A stretch of 64,000 nucleotides of DNA from Limonium bicolor (GCA_023374045.1 CM041776.1:120485000-120548999), one strand, 5' to 3'; counted from the stretch's first letter, positions 11,483 through 23,882 are shown. Numbers and translations: made by a program. The notes: a model not told the origin generated them from the letters alone.

Positions 11483-12480
11483 TCATGGCTGAGGAGTTAA
11501 ACAAAAGGCGGCCACACTTCCACAAGTACCAGCAGCAATTTGAGAAAGTTGAGCGAAGTGCTGACCGGCCAAGACCATCTATTGAAAAACCTCCTACAGT
11601 GGAGATGAAACCTCTTCCCTCTCATTTGAAATATTCTTTTCTTAATGAACCATCGGAATTACCTGTTATAATCTCTTCTGACTTGACAGGAACTCAAGAG
11701 AAGCAACTACTGGAGGTGTTGCGCAATCACACATCAGCTATTGGTTGGTCTATAGCAGATATTAAGGGAATCAGCCCTCAGTTGTGTTCTCACCGAATCT
11801 ATATGGAAGATAACTACCGACCATTGGCTCAGCCTCAGCGACGTCTTAACCCAGTCCTAAAAGAGGTAGTTAAGAAAGAGGTAATCAAACTACTCGATGC
11901 AGGCATTATTTACCCTATTTCAGATAGTAAATGGGTAAGTCCAGTTCAGGTAGTACCAAAGAAAGGAGGAATCACTGTGGTTCCTAATGAAAAGGGTGAG
12001 CTTATTACCCAGCGTCCCACTACAGGATGGCGGGTTTGTATTGATTATAGAAAGTTAAATGATGCCACTCGTAAGGACCATTTTCCATTACCTTTCATTG
12101 ATCAAATGTTGGAAAGACTAGCTGGACATGACTACTACTGCTTTCTGGATGGCTTTTCAGGTTATTTTCAAATCCCTATAGCTCCTGAGGATCAGGATAA
12201 GACAACTTTTACCTGTCCGTATGGAACCTATAGTTATAAAAGAATGCCATTTGGATTATGTAATGCTCCTGCTACGTTTCAACGTTGTATGATGGCCATC
12301 TTTGCTGAATATATTGAGAAATGCATTGAGGTTTTTATGGACGATTTTTCTGTTTATGGTCTAACATTTGAATCCTGTCTAGAAAACCTTGATCTTGTGT
12401 TGTCCAGGTGTGAAGAAACCAATCTGGTATTAAATTGGGAAAAATGCACTTCATGGTTCGAGAAGGAATCGTCCTGGGCC
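11483..12480 (+). pseudogene. Athila pol: reverse transcriptase domain (plus copy)
   Basis: A frame from 11455 to 12510 translates as RT, its first nine codons coming from the fused LTR. The finger/palm includes WRVCIDYRKLND (192-203), the first catalytic Asp in FLDGFSGY (D232), and FMDDF with the DD at 296-297. MPFGLCNAPATF and the F-M-DD version are typical of the Athila branch. Gag, the primer site and the protease are missing on this strand, so it cannot be autonomous. A one-base deletion near 12457 (the minus copy has the extra c) shifts the frame, and the correct frame continues from 12435. It would copy element RNA into DNA inside virus-like particles. Confidence 0.9.
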
Positions 12481-13312
12481 ACAAAATTTCTTCAAAAGGT
12501 ATTGAGGTAGATCGGGCTAAAGTCGAGGTAATTGAAAAGCTCCCACCACCATCTTCTGTTAGAGATATTCGTAGTTTTCTTGGACACGCAGGTTTTTATA
12601 GAAGATTCATCAAAGATTTTTCCAAAATCTCTAAACCTCTGTGTGATCTACTTGCGAAGGATGTCAAGTTCCATTTTTCTGCAGAATGTCTGACAGCTTT
12701 TAATTCATTAAAAGAAAAGCTAATTTCTGCACCTGTCGTTGTGTCTCCTGATTGGTCACTCCCTTTTGAGATAATGTGTGACGCTAGTGATTACGCTGTG
12801 GGAGCCGTGTTATGTCAGAAGGTTGATAAAATTCTTCGGGTAGTATATTATGCAAGTCGAACTTTAAATGATGCCCAGAAAAATTATGCGACCACAGAAA
12901 AAGAATTACTAGCTGTAGTTTTGCTCTAGATAAGTTTCGATCTTATTTACTGGGTGGCAAAATTATTGTGCATACTGACCACTCTGCTCTTAAGTATTTG
13001 TTTGCTAAGGCAGAGTCTAAACCCAGGTTGATTAGGTGGATTCTCCTATTGCAAGAATTTGATATTGAGATCAGGGACAAAAAGGGAACACAAAATGTGG
13101 TAGCTGATCATCTGTCCAGAATGGAAGCATCTGATGACGGGACTCCCATCAACGAGTCATTCCCCGATGAGTCAGCATTTGCAGCTGAAGATGTTGAGGA
13201 TCCATGGTTTGCTGATATCGCTAACTACCTTGTTAGGAAGATCGTTCCGGCTGATATGACTTATCAGCAGAGAAAGAGGTTCTTTTCCATTGTCAAACTA
13301 TTTTTGGGATGA
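12435..13312 (+). pseudogene. Athila pol: RT thumb and RNase H (plus copy)
   Basis: Two frames, 12435-12929 and 12968-13312, together give the RT thumb ([18 protein letters not shown]) and RNase H. RNase H opens with an acidic motif in [15 protein letters not shown] and continues through [19 protein letters not shown] and VVADHLSRM. The break at 12929 is a short T run (four Ts against five in the minus copy) that introduces TAG. The frame ends at 13312 where the minus copy has two additional bases. RNase H removes the RNA template during reverse transcription. Each break is a single small indel, and the other copy is intact at that spot. Confidence 0.88.
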
Positions 13313-13888
13313 CCCTATCTGTTTAAAGTCTGTGCAGATGGTATCATTAGGAGATGTGTCCAGAAGTCAGAAGTCAGAAATATTCTCCTCCATTGTCATT
13401 CCAGAGAAGCCGGTGGACATCATGGCGCCACTCGAACCGCTGCAAAAATACTAGAATCAGGTTTTTTCTGGAACACCCTTCACAAGGATTGTCATATGTT
13501 TGTTTCGACATGTGATCGGTGTCAAAGGCAAGGTAATCTATCTCGTCGGAATGAGCTACCACTGAATAACATGTTAGAAGTTGAGCTATTTGACGTCTGG
13601 GGTATTGATTTTATGGGTCCCTTCCCAAACTCTTTCGGTAATCTTTACATCTTAGTAGCTGTTGATTATGTTTCAAAATGGGCGGAAGCCCTTGCCTGTT
13701 CTACTAATGATGCTAAAATTGTGTGAAGTTCCTGAAGAAAAATATTTTCACTCGATTCGGCGTTCCTCGAGCCATAATCAGTGACGGTGGCTCCCATTTC
13801 TGTAACCGCCAGTTTGAAGCACTATTAAAGAAATATGGGGTTCGACATAAGGTTTCCTTACCCTACCATCCTCAAACAAATGGGCAGG
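13313..13888 (+). pseudogene. Athila pol: integrase, zinc-binding and catalytic core (plus copy, interrupted)
   Basis: Frames 13496-13726 and 13723-13914 with weak continuity upstream. The HHCC zinc region spans about 13395-13530 and ends CDRCQRQGN. Catalytic Asp residues lie in GIDFMGPF and SDGGSHF. The core breaks at YHPQTNGQ, where a solo LTR with duplication gcagg is inserted before the third catalytic residue (Glu in AEVTNRE, right of the insertion). A one-base deletion near 13725 gives TGA. Integrase would insert element DNA into chromosomes; this copy is doubly inactivated. Confidence 0.88.
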
Positions 13889-15370
13889 TGCTAAACGAGA
13901 AATTGTTAGGATAAATATATACAAAAAGAATAAAATAAATAACTAATCCTACAACTCTACTACGGGTAGCAAAATAAAACCCGGTCGGAGTATAGTGTAA
14001 ATATATTACGGAGAGTATCGTACCCAAGGGACTTATAGAAAATTAGTCCTAATCCGGGCAGAAGCCTATTCTAAAACAAGGGGGGAAATGAAAATGTGAT
14101 CCTAAACTAATTAAATAAATAAATAAACTGACTTTGATTTGGGAAGATTATCAATGCAAAAGGTTCGTATGACCAATGATCAAAGGTGGCAAGTCTCAAA
14201 GAGGATTAGGTCTCGCAAAATGCATATGCCGGATGTAATGCCGGATCACTACCCGGCATATTCATGGCCTTGAACGTGCCGGATAACTTATACCCGGCAT
14301 GCCATCCGGCATCGTTTTGTAAATAACACTTCCAGATTCGGTTCTGACAAAAGGAACTCAACATTCATACTTGCATCGTGCATAGCTAATGCCGCGAATA
14401 CAACAGAATAATGGGAAATAAGAGATTAACCCTAAACCTTAAGTCTTGCTCCCGCTATGGCGCAGAAGACAACGTTAAAGATTACCTAAATCCTAATCTG
14501 TCCTATTCTATTGTGAACATCAAATAAGATTTAGAGATAAGAGAATGAATAGCTACTTCATTCTACTTGTAAGAAGATTGGAACTCGGGTTAAGAAACTT
14601 GAAAATTCCATAAATGATCATAAGAGTTTTACAAGGAAATCATCCCTAACCAAAACTAACAAGGATTCTGCATCACCATCCACACAACTACAAGAAGAGA
14701 ATACAAAGAGGGAGAAGGAGATGTTAATAGCCTTAACCCTGACAAGGTCTTCTTCTTCTCTTGCGTGGATGGATCTGCAAACGTTCCTTGGACACCAACA
14801 CTTGGAGTGGGGCGGAAACTGAGATGTGAATGGAGTATATTATGGTGTTGAAGTGTGTTGAATTGTAGCCTTCCTCGGCCTATTTATAGGCATTCAAATG
14901 ACTCTTGCCGGGCGTCGTGCCGGGTCCCCAATAGCCGGCACACGTGTTAAATGCGCCCAACTGCTAACGGTCGAAACCGTCGATATCCGTGCGAAACAGT
15001 GCTTATGCCGGGTAGGACTTACCCGGCATCACATCCGGCAGCGGTTGGAAAACACGTGGATCACATGTGCTGTCGTATGGTCAATCGAGGCGATTTTACA
15101 CTTATGCCGGATAACATTTACCCGGCATAACATCCGGCAAGGCTTCTTTCTGTTCTGTACTTATGCCGTGCAGAAACTACCCGGCATGGAGTCCGGCTTC
15201 AACTAACTTTTGCCTAGAAAATCATTTCTTGCACAGAAAACTCATAAAAACATAAGATTGTACAAATATTATACTTTAACACATTAGAATAAATAACATA
15301 AATATAACTTTATTTAGATAAAATAATACTAAATCTAGTGCATGAAATATGATAAGTCTGCGGCTTATCA
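13889..15370 (-). mobile_element. Solo LTR inserted in Athila integrase (plus copy)
   Basis: 1482 bp with ends TG (13889) and CA (15370), flanked by gcagg at 13884-13888 and 15371-15375. The LTR sense is on the minus strand, where it begins TGATAAGCCGCAGACTTATCA, itself an imperfect hairpin. A TATA-like box (tataaata, minus) is at 14881-14888. No internal coding region, primer site or second LTR is seen, hence a solo LTR. Clusters of ccggcat/atgccgg lie at 14225-14315 and 14905-15200. The family is not recognised. Confidence 0.88.
14881..14888 (-). promoter_or_regulatory. TATA box of the solo LTR
   Basis: Minus strand reads cctataaatagg. In the other copy of this solo LTR the site is altered (cctaaaatagg near 20432-20443), so that copy probably has a weaker promoter. 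Confidence 0.5.
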
Positions 15371-15979
15371 GCAGGCCGAAGTGACGAACCGAGAGCTCAA
15401 GTGGATCTTGCAAAAGACGGTGAACTCTTCTCGAAAGGATTGGTCACTTCGATTAGATGAAGCACTCGGGCCTACCGCACTGCTTTCAAGACACCAATTG
15501 GCATGTCTCCCTACAAGTTGGTTTTTGGGAAGGCATGCCACTTGCCTGTGGAATTAGAATACAAGTCATATTGGGCCCTGAAAGCTCTTAATTTTGACCT
15601 ACAGCAAGCCGGTGATAAACGTAAGTTCCAGCTGACAGAGTTGGAGGAACTCAGGAACGAATCTTACGAGAATGCTGTAATATATAAGGAACGTACCAAG
15701 CGCTGGCATGACAAGATGATTGCCAATCGGGAACTCAAGGTGGGGGACCAAGTTTTACTTTTCAACTCAAGGCTCAGATTCTTCCCAGGTAAGCTGAAAT
15801 CCTACTGGTCAGGACCTTACCCCATTACTAGCATTTCCCCATTCGGTGCGATTGAACTCGCCAATGCAAAGGGGGAAACATTTAAAGTCAATGGGTCAAG
15901 AGTCAAGAAATTTCTGGGTACTTCACTGGATCAAGCTGCTACATATGAAGTATCTCTTAAAGATCCAACTGCAGGTTAG
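15371..15979 (+). pseudogene. Athila pol: integrase C-terminal part (plus copy)
   Basis: Resumes after the solo LTR with AEVTNRELKWILQKT, which holds the third catalytic residue (Glu). A frameshift near 15480-15510 separates 15342-15557 from the frame 15503-15979, which gives the C-terminal DNA-binding part ([36 protein letters not shown]) ending KDPTAG at a stop. This copy shows the true end of pol, lost from the minus copy. No chromodomain follows, as expected for Athila and unlike the two chromoviruses here. Confidence 0.85.
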
Positions 15980-17411
15980 CTACTTCACAAAGTCCAGCCA
16001 ATGACTATAAAGAGGGCAGCTGACTGGGAGGCAACCCAGGGGTAATTTTCAAATTCATGTTTTATAAGCTACGCATCTATTTCTCTCTAATTTATTGTGA
16101 TATATATAAAAAAAAAAAAAGGGCGAGGAAGAAAGAAGAGGAAGGAGATAATTATACCTGTGCTATTAACGCAACGCTTCCTAGCGTTTTTGGTATTTGA
16201 CAATGTGTGTAGGTAAACCGTTTGTTGCAATCACTCCAGCTGAACCCTTGCTTAGACTCAAGTGTGAGGAACATCGACCCCACCGCCAATGCTTTAAGTG
16301 TGAGGAAGGGCACCTTCCTCAATCTCACGATATCAGGGGAGTCTCAGTTCCTTTATTTTTAATATTTATGTTCAGCCACTCGAGCTTTAACTGTTGATTC
16401 ATGAGTCTGGCATATTTTGAAAGGTCTTTTCTTGATTATTTTATGAACAATGAGGACATTGCTCCTCTTAAGTGTGAGGAAGTTTAGACCTTTCCCTGAA
16501 AATATGCCAGTAGTACCTAATGCCACACTTAATTTTTATTGTTCTCTAATTATGTTAGTAAGCTTCTCTAAAGGCCAATACATGTTGAATTTTCGGGCTA
16601 AAATTTTTGTGGAAGTTTTTGAAATCGAGCCTGATGACAACCTCAAGAATCGTTCTGCTTGACGTTGTTTGTATGTATCAATTTCTTTCTTCAAAATTGA
16701 ATCTATTTTCACTAAAATCTGGTGGATAAGCTGATTGTGGAAATTGAGTTACCTTAGCTTGGCAATCATGGGGCTAAGTGAAAGTTTGGTATGGAAAGGA
16801 TAAGGCAAGGTACTCCTCTGATCATATAATGAAGTTTTCTGAACCAAAACAGGCCTCGTTCATTCGGTTATTAAGTCCTTGGGGTGCCTTATCACCCATC
16901 TACCTAAGGTCTTGTGATCTGGGATAGAAGGCCCAAAACCGCTACATGGGTGAAGAGAAAAGTCTGGGGGATGAAAACAATTGTGCAAACAATGAAAAAA
17001 AAAACAAAAGAGAAGAGAAAAACAAAGAAATAGCATGCAAAACTCTTAATGCTGAATAATTGTCACAATTTTTCATATTTCGATCATGAGTATGTGGTGT
17101 TGAAAGGTATCACGGAATAAGGTGTTACTTCACACCCCTTGTCATCCAAAGGTTAGAGAAAAGAAATTGGTGGAAGGTTCCAAGCTAATCTATGTTCAAT
17201 TTTTACAATCTGACTTATCCATGCTCTTATTAAAAAATTTCTGTTTCACTGTTTACAAAAACCTACATCTAAGAGCAGGATTATTCTTTTGATTGCCATT
17301 TAGCTTGATTTCCTTCACGATTGTTGAATCCCGGAGTTTGATACTGTAACCTTAGAGAAAGTTTGTTCTTTATTTGCTTGAGGACAAGCAAAAGATAAGT
17401 GTGAGGAAGTT
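15980..17411 (+). mobile_element. Athila 3' internal untranslated region (plus copy)
   Basis: Non-coding sequence between pol stop and LTR copy 6, matching the reverse complement of 6295-7759. It contains a poly-A tract near 16110, several taagtgtgaggaa motifs and, just before the LTR, the purine-rich gtgtgaggaagtt that probably serves as polypurine tract. There is no env-like open frame; small frames such as 16197-16397 are not supported. Confidence 0.78.
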
Positions 17412-19347
17412 TGATAAGTGCGAAATATATAGACTTTTAAGGGTTTAATTACCTTATAATTTGCAGTATTTTAAGTAATATTTCTCACTTATCTGACGAT
17501 TTTCCTAGGTTTATGTTTTGATATGAATTGATATATTTATGTGTTAAATGTAGGAAAAAGTGTTGGAATCAAGTAGTTTACTTCACAAGCTTTCCAACGC
17601 AACAAACGGCGAGTCAAACGGACTTATAACGAATAATCTGGAGCCGATTCAAGATTGGACTACAATCGTATATATACATATATATATATATAGCATAACT
17701 GGCGGACAGGAGAGGCGCAGACACAACAGAGGCGTCCGCTCTTATCTCGCGGTCAAGTTAGAGTCGTCCGCCTCTTATCTCGCGGTCAAGGGAGAGGAGT
17801 CCGCCTGGTTTGGTCGCGGACAAGGAACAGACGTCCGCCTGGCGGACAGAGAGACTACCGCCTCTTATCAGGCGGACAGCACACAGATGACTGCGAGGCG
17901 GACGGGACCAAACGCGCGGACAAGGTAGAACGACCGCGAGGCGGACTGAGCTAGGCGCGAGGCGGACAAGAGCATTTCAGCGCACGGAATAGAATTCCGA
18001 ACAGAGTTTTCTTCTTCGTTGTTCAGGCGCCGCAGTCGAACTACTTCATTAATTGCGATCGCCCACCTTAATTTGCGCGAGCGTGACGCCGGCTCTTCAA
18101 TCAATGGCTGCTGCAGATCATCAATTAAATCTGTCTGAAATCAATTTCACTGCCCGATGAAATCTCAATCTTCACGGATCTGCACCAACTCCTCCGACTA
18201 TCTTGATTCACCCTGTCTTCTCCTTTGTCTGTTTCCATGTCCTCCGCCTATATAAACCCACACTACTGGAAGCTAAAATACACACGATCCATCCACAATC
18301 ATCCATCCAGTCATCCATTCATTATCAGTCCACAAATTAATCCATTCACCCACGCATTCTCCCACGATCGCACTCCATTCACTTCATCAAAATAATCACC
18401 CATCCACTCCATTAAATTCCCACGTAATACATACACCCCACTTTCCATTTTATTTCCACTATTACGCACCAGCTCTACAGAAATAAATTAGCAGACGGGG
18501 CAACGCAAGACGAAGTTGAAGCGAGGAACCGGAGTGAAACTTCAAACTGGAGTTATCTCTTACCCTACTTTAATTTATTTAATGCATTCCTTTCTGTTAT
18601 TGTTGTTTCTGTAACGATGAGCGAGTAAGTATTTAGCTTCCCGGGTTGGAAGCAAACCTATTTCCTAAATTCTGTTATGTATTTCTTTAAATAAATTTAG
18701 TTAACTGCAACAGTTCAATCCTGTCCTTCAAGTGTTTTAATTATTTGGCCGGTAATTATAACAACCCTTGTAGTATTTATTAAAATGCGAGAGCTGAGAT
18801 AAATAAACTAGACGAAGGAAGTTGACCTAATTAACAGCTAGAAGCCTGATCCGGCCTATAGGTAATTAGACTCCAATAGAAACTGCTTTTTGTGATTAAT
18901 TGTGTCCGGTCTAGAGCATTAGCCTGCTGCTAGGTCTAACAATTGGTTAGGATTCATTATACTTAGTCGTTAATGAATTAATTAAAGTTTCTGAGTTATT
19001 TGTAGTAAAATTAAAGGAAGAATTTAGTAACAGATATAAAAGGAATAGTAAGACAAACAACCCGGGATGCGCTTTTCTATTTATCACATTTACCACTCTT
19101 TAAATCCCTCTGTGTTTATTTAAGTTGTCTTAATTGTCCTTGTAGTTTAGTTTCTTTTTAATCAATCAATCAAAACCGAAAAAGTAATATTTCCTGTTTT
19201 CTTTAGTTTAACTTAATTTCCAGTTAATTAAATATTGTCAATTAATTATACGAGGTCCCTGAGATCGACAACCCCATTTAATCACTATACCCGCCAAAAC
19301 GATAGGTACACTGCCTATGTGGTAGAAGTAGTCATATTTCTCCATCA
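17412..19347 (+). mobile_element. Athila LTR copy 6 (plus orientation)
   Basis: TG...CA, 1936 bp, in LTR-sense orientation: GC block, then TATA (18248-18257), then the 3' part ending TCCATCA. It serves as the 3' LTR of the plus-strand pol copy. Right after it, 19348-19357 reads atttttgtag, close to the reverse complement of the chromovirus flank (ctataaaaat at 867-876). Confidence 0.9.
18248..18257 (+). promoter_or_regulatory. TATA box of Athila LTR copy 6
   Basis: ctatataaac, identical to the minus-strand site in LTR 1, followed by cacactactgg where transcription would plausibly start. Confidence 0.55.
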
Positions 19348-19357
19348 ATTTTTGTAG

Positions 19358-19580
19358 AAGCCTGATCCGGCCTATAGGTTAATTAGACTCCAATAGAAAC
19401 TGCTCTTTATGCGATTAATTGTGTCCGGTCTAGAGCATTAGCCTGCTGCTAGGTCTAACAATTGGTTAGGATTCATTATACTTAGTCGTTAATGAATTAA
19501 TTAAAGTTTCTGAGTTTTTGCAGTAAAATTAAAGGAAGAATTTTTTTTTTGTTTTTTTTTTTAAATTTATTTTTTATCCC
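19358..19580 (+). mobile_element. Athila LTR fragment plus T-rich junction
   Basis: 19358-19545 repeats the LTR interior at about 18841-19023 (aagcctgatccggcc through aaaggaagaattt), followed by a T-rich low-complexity stretch (19541-19578) that abuts the truncated end of the minus-strand pol. It marks the second inversion junction of the complex. Confidence 0.8.
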
Positions 19581-19952
19581 ACCTTGAGTTCCCGATTGGC
19601 AATCATCTTGTCATGCCAGCGCTTGGTACGTTCCTTATATATTACAGCATTCTCATAAGATTCGTTCCTGAGTTCCTCCAACTCTGTCAGCTGGAACTTA
19701 CGTTTATCACCGGCTTGCTGTAGGTCAAAATTAAGAGCTTTTAGGGCCCAATATGACTTGTATTCTAATTCCACAGGCAAGTGGCATGCCTTCCCAAAAA
19801 CCAACTTGTAGGGAGACATGCCAATTGGTGTCTTGAACGCAGTGCGGTAGGCCCAGAGTGCTTCATCTCAATCGAGTGACCAATCCTTTCGAGAAGAGTT
19901 CACCGTCTTTTGCAAGATCCACTTGAGCTCTCGGTTCGTCACTTCGGCCTGC
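19580..19952 (-). pseudogene. Athila pol: integrase C-terminal fragment (minus copy, truncated)
   Basis: Minus-strand frame 19819-19574 plus upstream sequence to 19952 matches the plus copy from AEVTNRE to NRELKVG, then stops at the T-rich junction. The last ~75 residues of pol are missing. A frameshift near 19855-19870 breaks it. The catalytic Glu lies beside the solo LTR duplication (cctgc at 19948-19952). Confidence 0.85.
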
Positions 19953-21435
19953 TGATAAGCCGCAGACTTATCATATTTCATGCACTAGATTTAGTATTAT
20001 ATTTATCTAAATAAAGTTATATTTATGTTATTTATGCTAATTATGTGTTTAAAGTATATTTGTACAATCTTATGTTTTTATGAGTTTTCTGTGCAAGAAA
20101 TGATTTTCTAGGCAAAAGTTAGTTGAAGCCGGACTCCATGCGGGTAGTTTCTGCACGGCATAAGTACAGAACAGAAAGAAGCCTTGCCGGATGTTATGCC
20201 GGGTAATGTTATCCGGCATAAGTGTAAAATCGCCTCGATTGACCATACGACAGCACATGTGATCCACGTGTTTTCCAACCGCTGCCGGATTGTGATGCCG
20301 GGTAAGTCCTACCCGGCATAAGCACTGTTCGCACGGATATCGACGGTTTCGACCGTTAGCAGTTGGGCGCATTTAACACGTGTGCCGGCTATTGGGGACC
20401 CGGCACGACGCCCGGCAAGAGTCATTTGAATGCCTAAAATAGGCGAGGAAGGCTACAATTCAACACACTTCAACACCATAATACTCCATTCACATCTCAG
20501 TTTCCGCCCCACTCCAAGTGTTGGTGTCCAAGGAACGTTTGCAGATCCATCCACGCAAGAGAAGAAGAAGACCTTGTCAGGGTTAAGGCTATTAACATCT
20601 CCTTCTCCCTCTTTGTATTCTCTTCTTGTAGTGTGTGGATGGTGATGCAGAATCCTTGTTAGTTTTGGTTAGGGATGATTTCCTTGTAAACTCTTATGAT
20701 CATTTATGGAATTTTCAAGTTTCTTAACCCGAGTTCCAATCTTCTTACAAGTAGAAGAATGAGTAGCTATTCATTCTTTATCTCTAAATCTTATTTGATG
20801 TTCACAAGACTAGAATAGGACAGATTAGGATTTAGGTAATCTTTAACGTTGTCTTCTGCGCCATAGCGGGAGCAAGACTTAAGGTTAGGGTTAATCTCTT
20901 ATTTCCCATTATTCTGTTGTATTCGCGGCATTAGCTATGCACGATGCAGTATGAATGTTGAGTTTTTGTCAGAACCGAATCTGGAAGTGTTATTTACAAA
21001 ATGTACGATGCCGGATGGCATGCCGGGTATAAGTTATCCGGCACGTTCAAGGCCATGAATATGCCGGGTAGTGAGGATCCGGCATTACATCCGGCATATG
21101 CATTTCGCGAGACCTAATCCTCTTTGAGACTTGCCACCTTTGATCATTGGTCATACGAACCTTTGCGTTGATAATCTTCCCAAATCAAAGTCAGTTTATT
21201 TATTTATTTAATTAGTTTAGGATCACATTTTCATTTCCCCCCTTGTTTTAGAATAGGCTTCTGCCCGGATTAGGACTAATTTTCTATAAGTCCCTTGGGT
21301 ACGATACTCTCGGTCGTAATATATTTACACTATACTCCGACCGGGTTTAATTTTTGCTACCCGTAGTAGAGTTGTAGGATTAGTTATTTATTTTATTCTT
21401 TTGTATATATTATCCTAACAATTTCTCGTTTAGCA
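19953..21435 (+). mobile_element. Solo LTR inserted in Athila integrase (minus copy)
   Basis: 1483 bp, same element as 13889-15370, at the same integrase codon with the same duplication (cctgc here, reverse complement of gcagg, at 19948-19952 and 21436-21440). In both copies the LTR is antisense to pol. Identity of site and duplication means one insertion later duplicated with the host element, not two insertions. Confidence 0.9.
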
Positions 21436-22068
21436 CCTGCCCATTTGTTTGAGGATGGTAGGGTAAGGAAACCTTATGTCGAACCCCATATTTCTTTAAT
21501 AGTGCTTCAAACTGGCGGTTACAGAAATGGGAGCCACCGTCACTGATTATGGCTCGAGGAACGCCGAATCGAGTGAAAATATTTTTCTTCAGGAACTTCA
21601 CAACAATTTTAGCATCATTAGTAGAACAGGCAAGGGCTTCCGCCCATTTTGAAACATAATCAACAGCTACTAAGATGTAAAGATTACCGAAAGAGTTTGG
21701 GAAGGGACCCATAAAATCAATACCCCAGACGTCAAATAGCTCAACTTCTAACATGTTATTCAGTGGTAGCTCATTCGACGAGATAGATTACCTTGCCTTT
21801 GACACCGATCACATGTCGAAACAAACATGACAATCCTTGTGAAGGGTGTTCCAGAAAAAACCTGATTCTAGTATTTTTGCAGCGGTTCGAGTGGCGCCAT
21901 GATGTCCACCGGCTTCTCTGGAATGGCAATGGAGGAGAATATTTCTGACTCTGACTTCTGGACACATCTCCTAATGATACCATCTGCACAGACTTTAAAC
22001 AGATAAGGGTCATCCCAAAAATAATGTTTGACAATGGAAAAGAACCTCTTTCTCTGCTGATAAGTCAT
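21436..22068 (-). pseudogene. Athila pol: integrase, zinc-binding and catalytic core (minus copy)
   Basis: The frame 21754-21410 carries GIDFMGPF and SDGGSHF with the core uninterrupted where the plus copy has a frameshift. It ends at NGQ and the solo LTR. Upstream frames 22034-21771 and 22068-21868 cover the HHCC region but are shifted relative to each other. Same function and inactivation as the plus copy. Confidence 0.87.
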
Positions 22069-22871
22069 ATCAGCTGGAACAATCTTCCTAACAAGGTAGT
22101 TAGCGATATCAGCAAACCATGGATCCTCAACATCTTCAGCTGCAAATGCTGACTCATCGGGGAATGACTCGTTGATGGGAGTCCCGTCATCAGATGCTCC
22201 ATTCTGGACAGATGATCAGCTACCACATTTTGTGTTCCCTTTTTGTCCCTGATCTCAATATCAAATTCTTGCAATAGGAGAATCCACCTAATAACCTGGG
22301 TTTAGACTCTGCCTTAGCAAACAAATACTTAAGAGCAGAGTGGTCAGTATGCACAATAATTTTGCCACCCAGTAAATAAGATCGAAACTTATCTAGAGCA
22401 AAAACTACAGCTAGTAATTCTTTTTCTGTGGTCGCATAATTTTTCTGGGCATCATTTAAAGTTCGACTTGCATAATATACTACCCGAAGAATTTTATCAA
22501 CCTTCTGACATAACACGGCTCCCACAGCGTAATCACTAGCGTCACACATTATCTCAAAAGGGAGTGACCAATCAGGAGACACAACGACAGGTGCAGAAAT
22601 TAGCTTTTCTTTTAATGAATTAAAAGCTGTCAGACATTCTTCAGAAAAATGGAACTTAACATCCTTCGCCAAGTAGATCACACAGAGGTTTAGAGATTTT
22701 GGAAAAATCTTTGATGAATCTTCTATAAAAACCTGCGTGTCCAAGAAAACTACGAATATCTCTAACAGAAGATGGTGGTGGGAGCTTTTCAATTACCTCG
22801 ACTTTAGCCCGATCTACCTCAATACCTTTTGAAGAAATTTTGTGGCCCAGGACGATTCCTTCTCGAACCAT
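22069..22871 (-). pseudogene. Athila pol: RT thumb and RNase H (minus copy)
   Basis: Frames 22871-22656 ([23 protein letters not shown]) and 22792-22220 ([46 protein letters not shown]) overlap through a frameshift near 22660. The RNase H part is continuous where the plus copy is broken, so the two copies carry different lesions. Further shifts occur around 22290 and 22200. Confidence 0.87.
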
Positions 22872-23882
22872 GAAGTGGCATTTTTCCCAATTTAAACCAG
22901 ATTGGTTTCTTCACACCTGGACAACACAAGATCAAGGTTTTCTAGACAGGATTCAAATGTTAGACCATAAACAGAAAAATCGTCCATAAAAACCTCAATG
23001 CATTTCTCAATATATTCAGCAAAGATGGCCATCATACAACGTTGAAACGTAGCAGGAGCATTACATAATCCAAATGGCATTCTTTTATAACTATAGGTTC
23101 CATACGGACAGGTAAAAGTTGTCTTATCCTGATCCTCAGGAGCTATAGGGATTTGAAAATAACCTGAAAAGCCATCCAGAAAGCAGTAGTAGTCATGTCC
23201 AGCTAGTCTTTCCAACATTTGATCAATGAAAGGTAATGGAAAATGGTCCTTACGAGTGGCATCATTTAACTTTCTATAATCAATACAAACCCGCCACCTG
23301 TAGTGGGACGCTGGGTAATCAGCTCACCCTTTTCATTAGGAACCACAGTGATTCCTCCTTTCTTTGGTACTACCTGAACTGGACTTACCCATTTACTATC
23401 TGAAATAGGGTAAATAATGCCTGCATCGAGTAGTTTGATTACCTCTTTCTTAACTACCTCTTTTAGGACTGGGTTAAGACGTCGCTGAGGCTGAGCCAAT
23501 GGTCGGTAGTTATCTTCCATATAGATTCGGTGAGAACACAACTGAGGGCTGATTCCTTAATATCTGCTATAGACCAACCAATAGCTGATGTGTGATTGCG
23601 CAACACCTCCAGTAGTTGCTTCTCTTGAGTTCCTGTCAAGTCAGAAGAGATTATAACAGGTAATTCCGATGGTTCATTAAGAAAAGAATATTTCAAATGA
23701 GAGGGAAGAGGTTTCATCTCCACTGTAGGAGGTTTTTCAATAGATGGTCTTGGCCGGTCAGCACTTCGCTCAACTTTCTCAAATTGCTGCTGGTACTTGT
23801 GGAAGTGTGGCCGCCTTTTGTTTAACTCCTCAGCCATGAGGGCCATATCTGGATCCTCATCATCAGCTTCACAAGATGCCAT
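22872..23882 (-). pseudogene. Athila pol: reverse transcriptase (minus copy)
   Basis: Three overlapping frames: 23882-23463 (pre-RT linker and palm start), 23541-23266 (VVKKEVIKLLDAGIIYPISDSKW) and 23218-22892 (MLERLAGHDYYCFLDG ... FMDDF). Breaks near 23530, 23290 and 22895 are one- or two-base indels; the last two can be seen directly against the plus copy, which is open there. Catalytic residues are all present as codons. Confidence 0.88.

Noticed and set aside
16197..16397. An env-like or accessory frame after Athila pol
   Set aside because: Short, no transmembrane or signal pattern, interrupted in the inverted copies.
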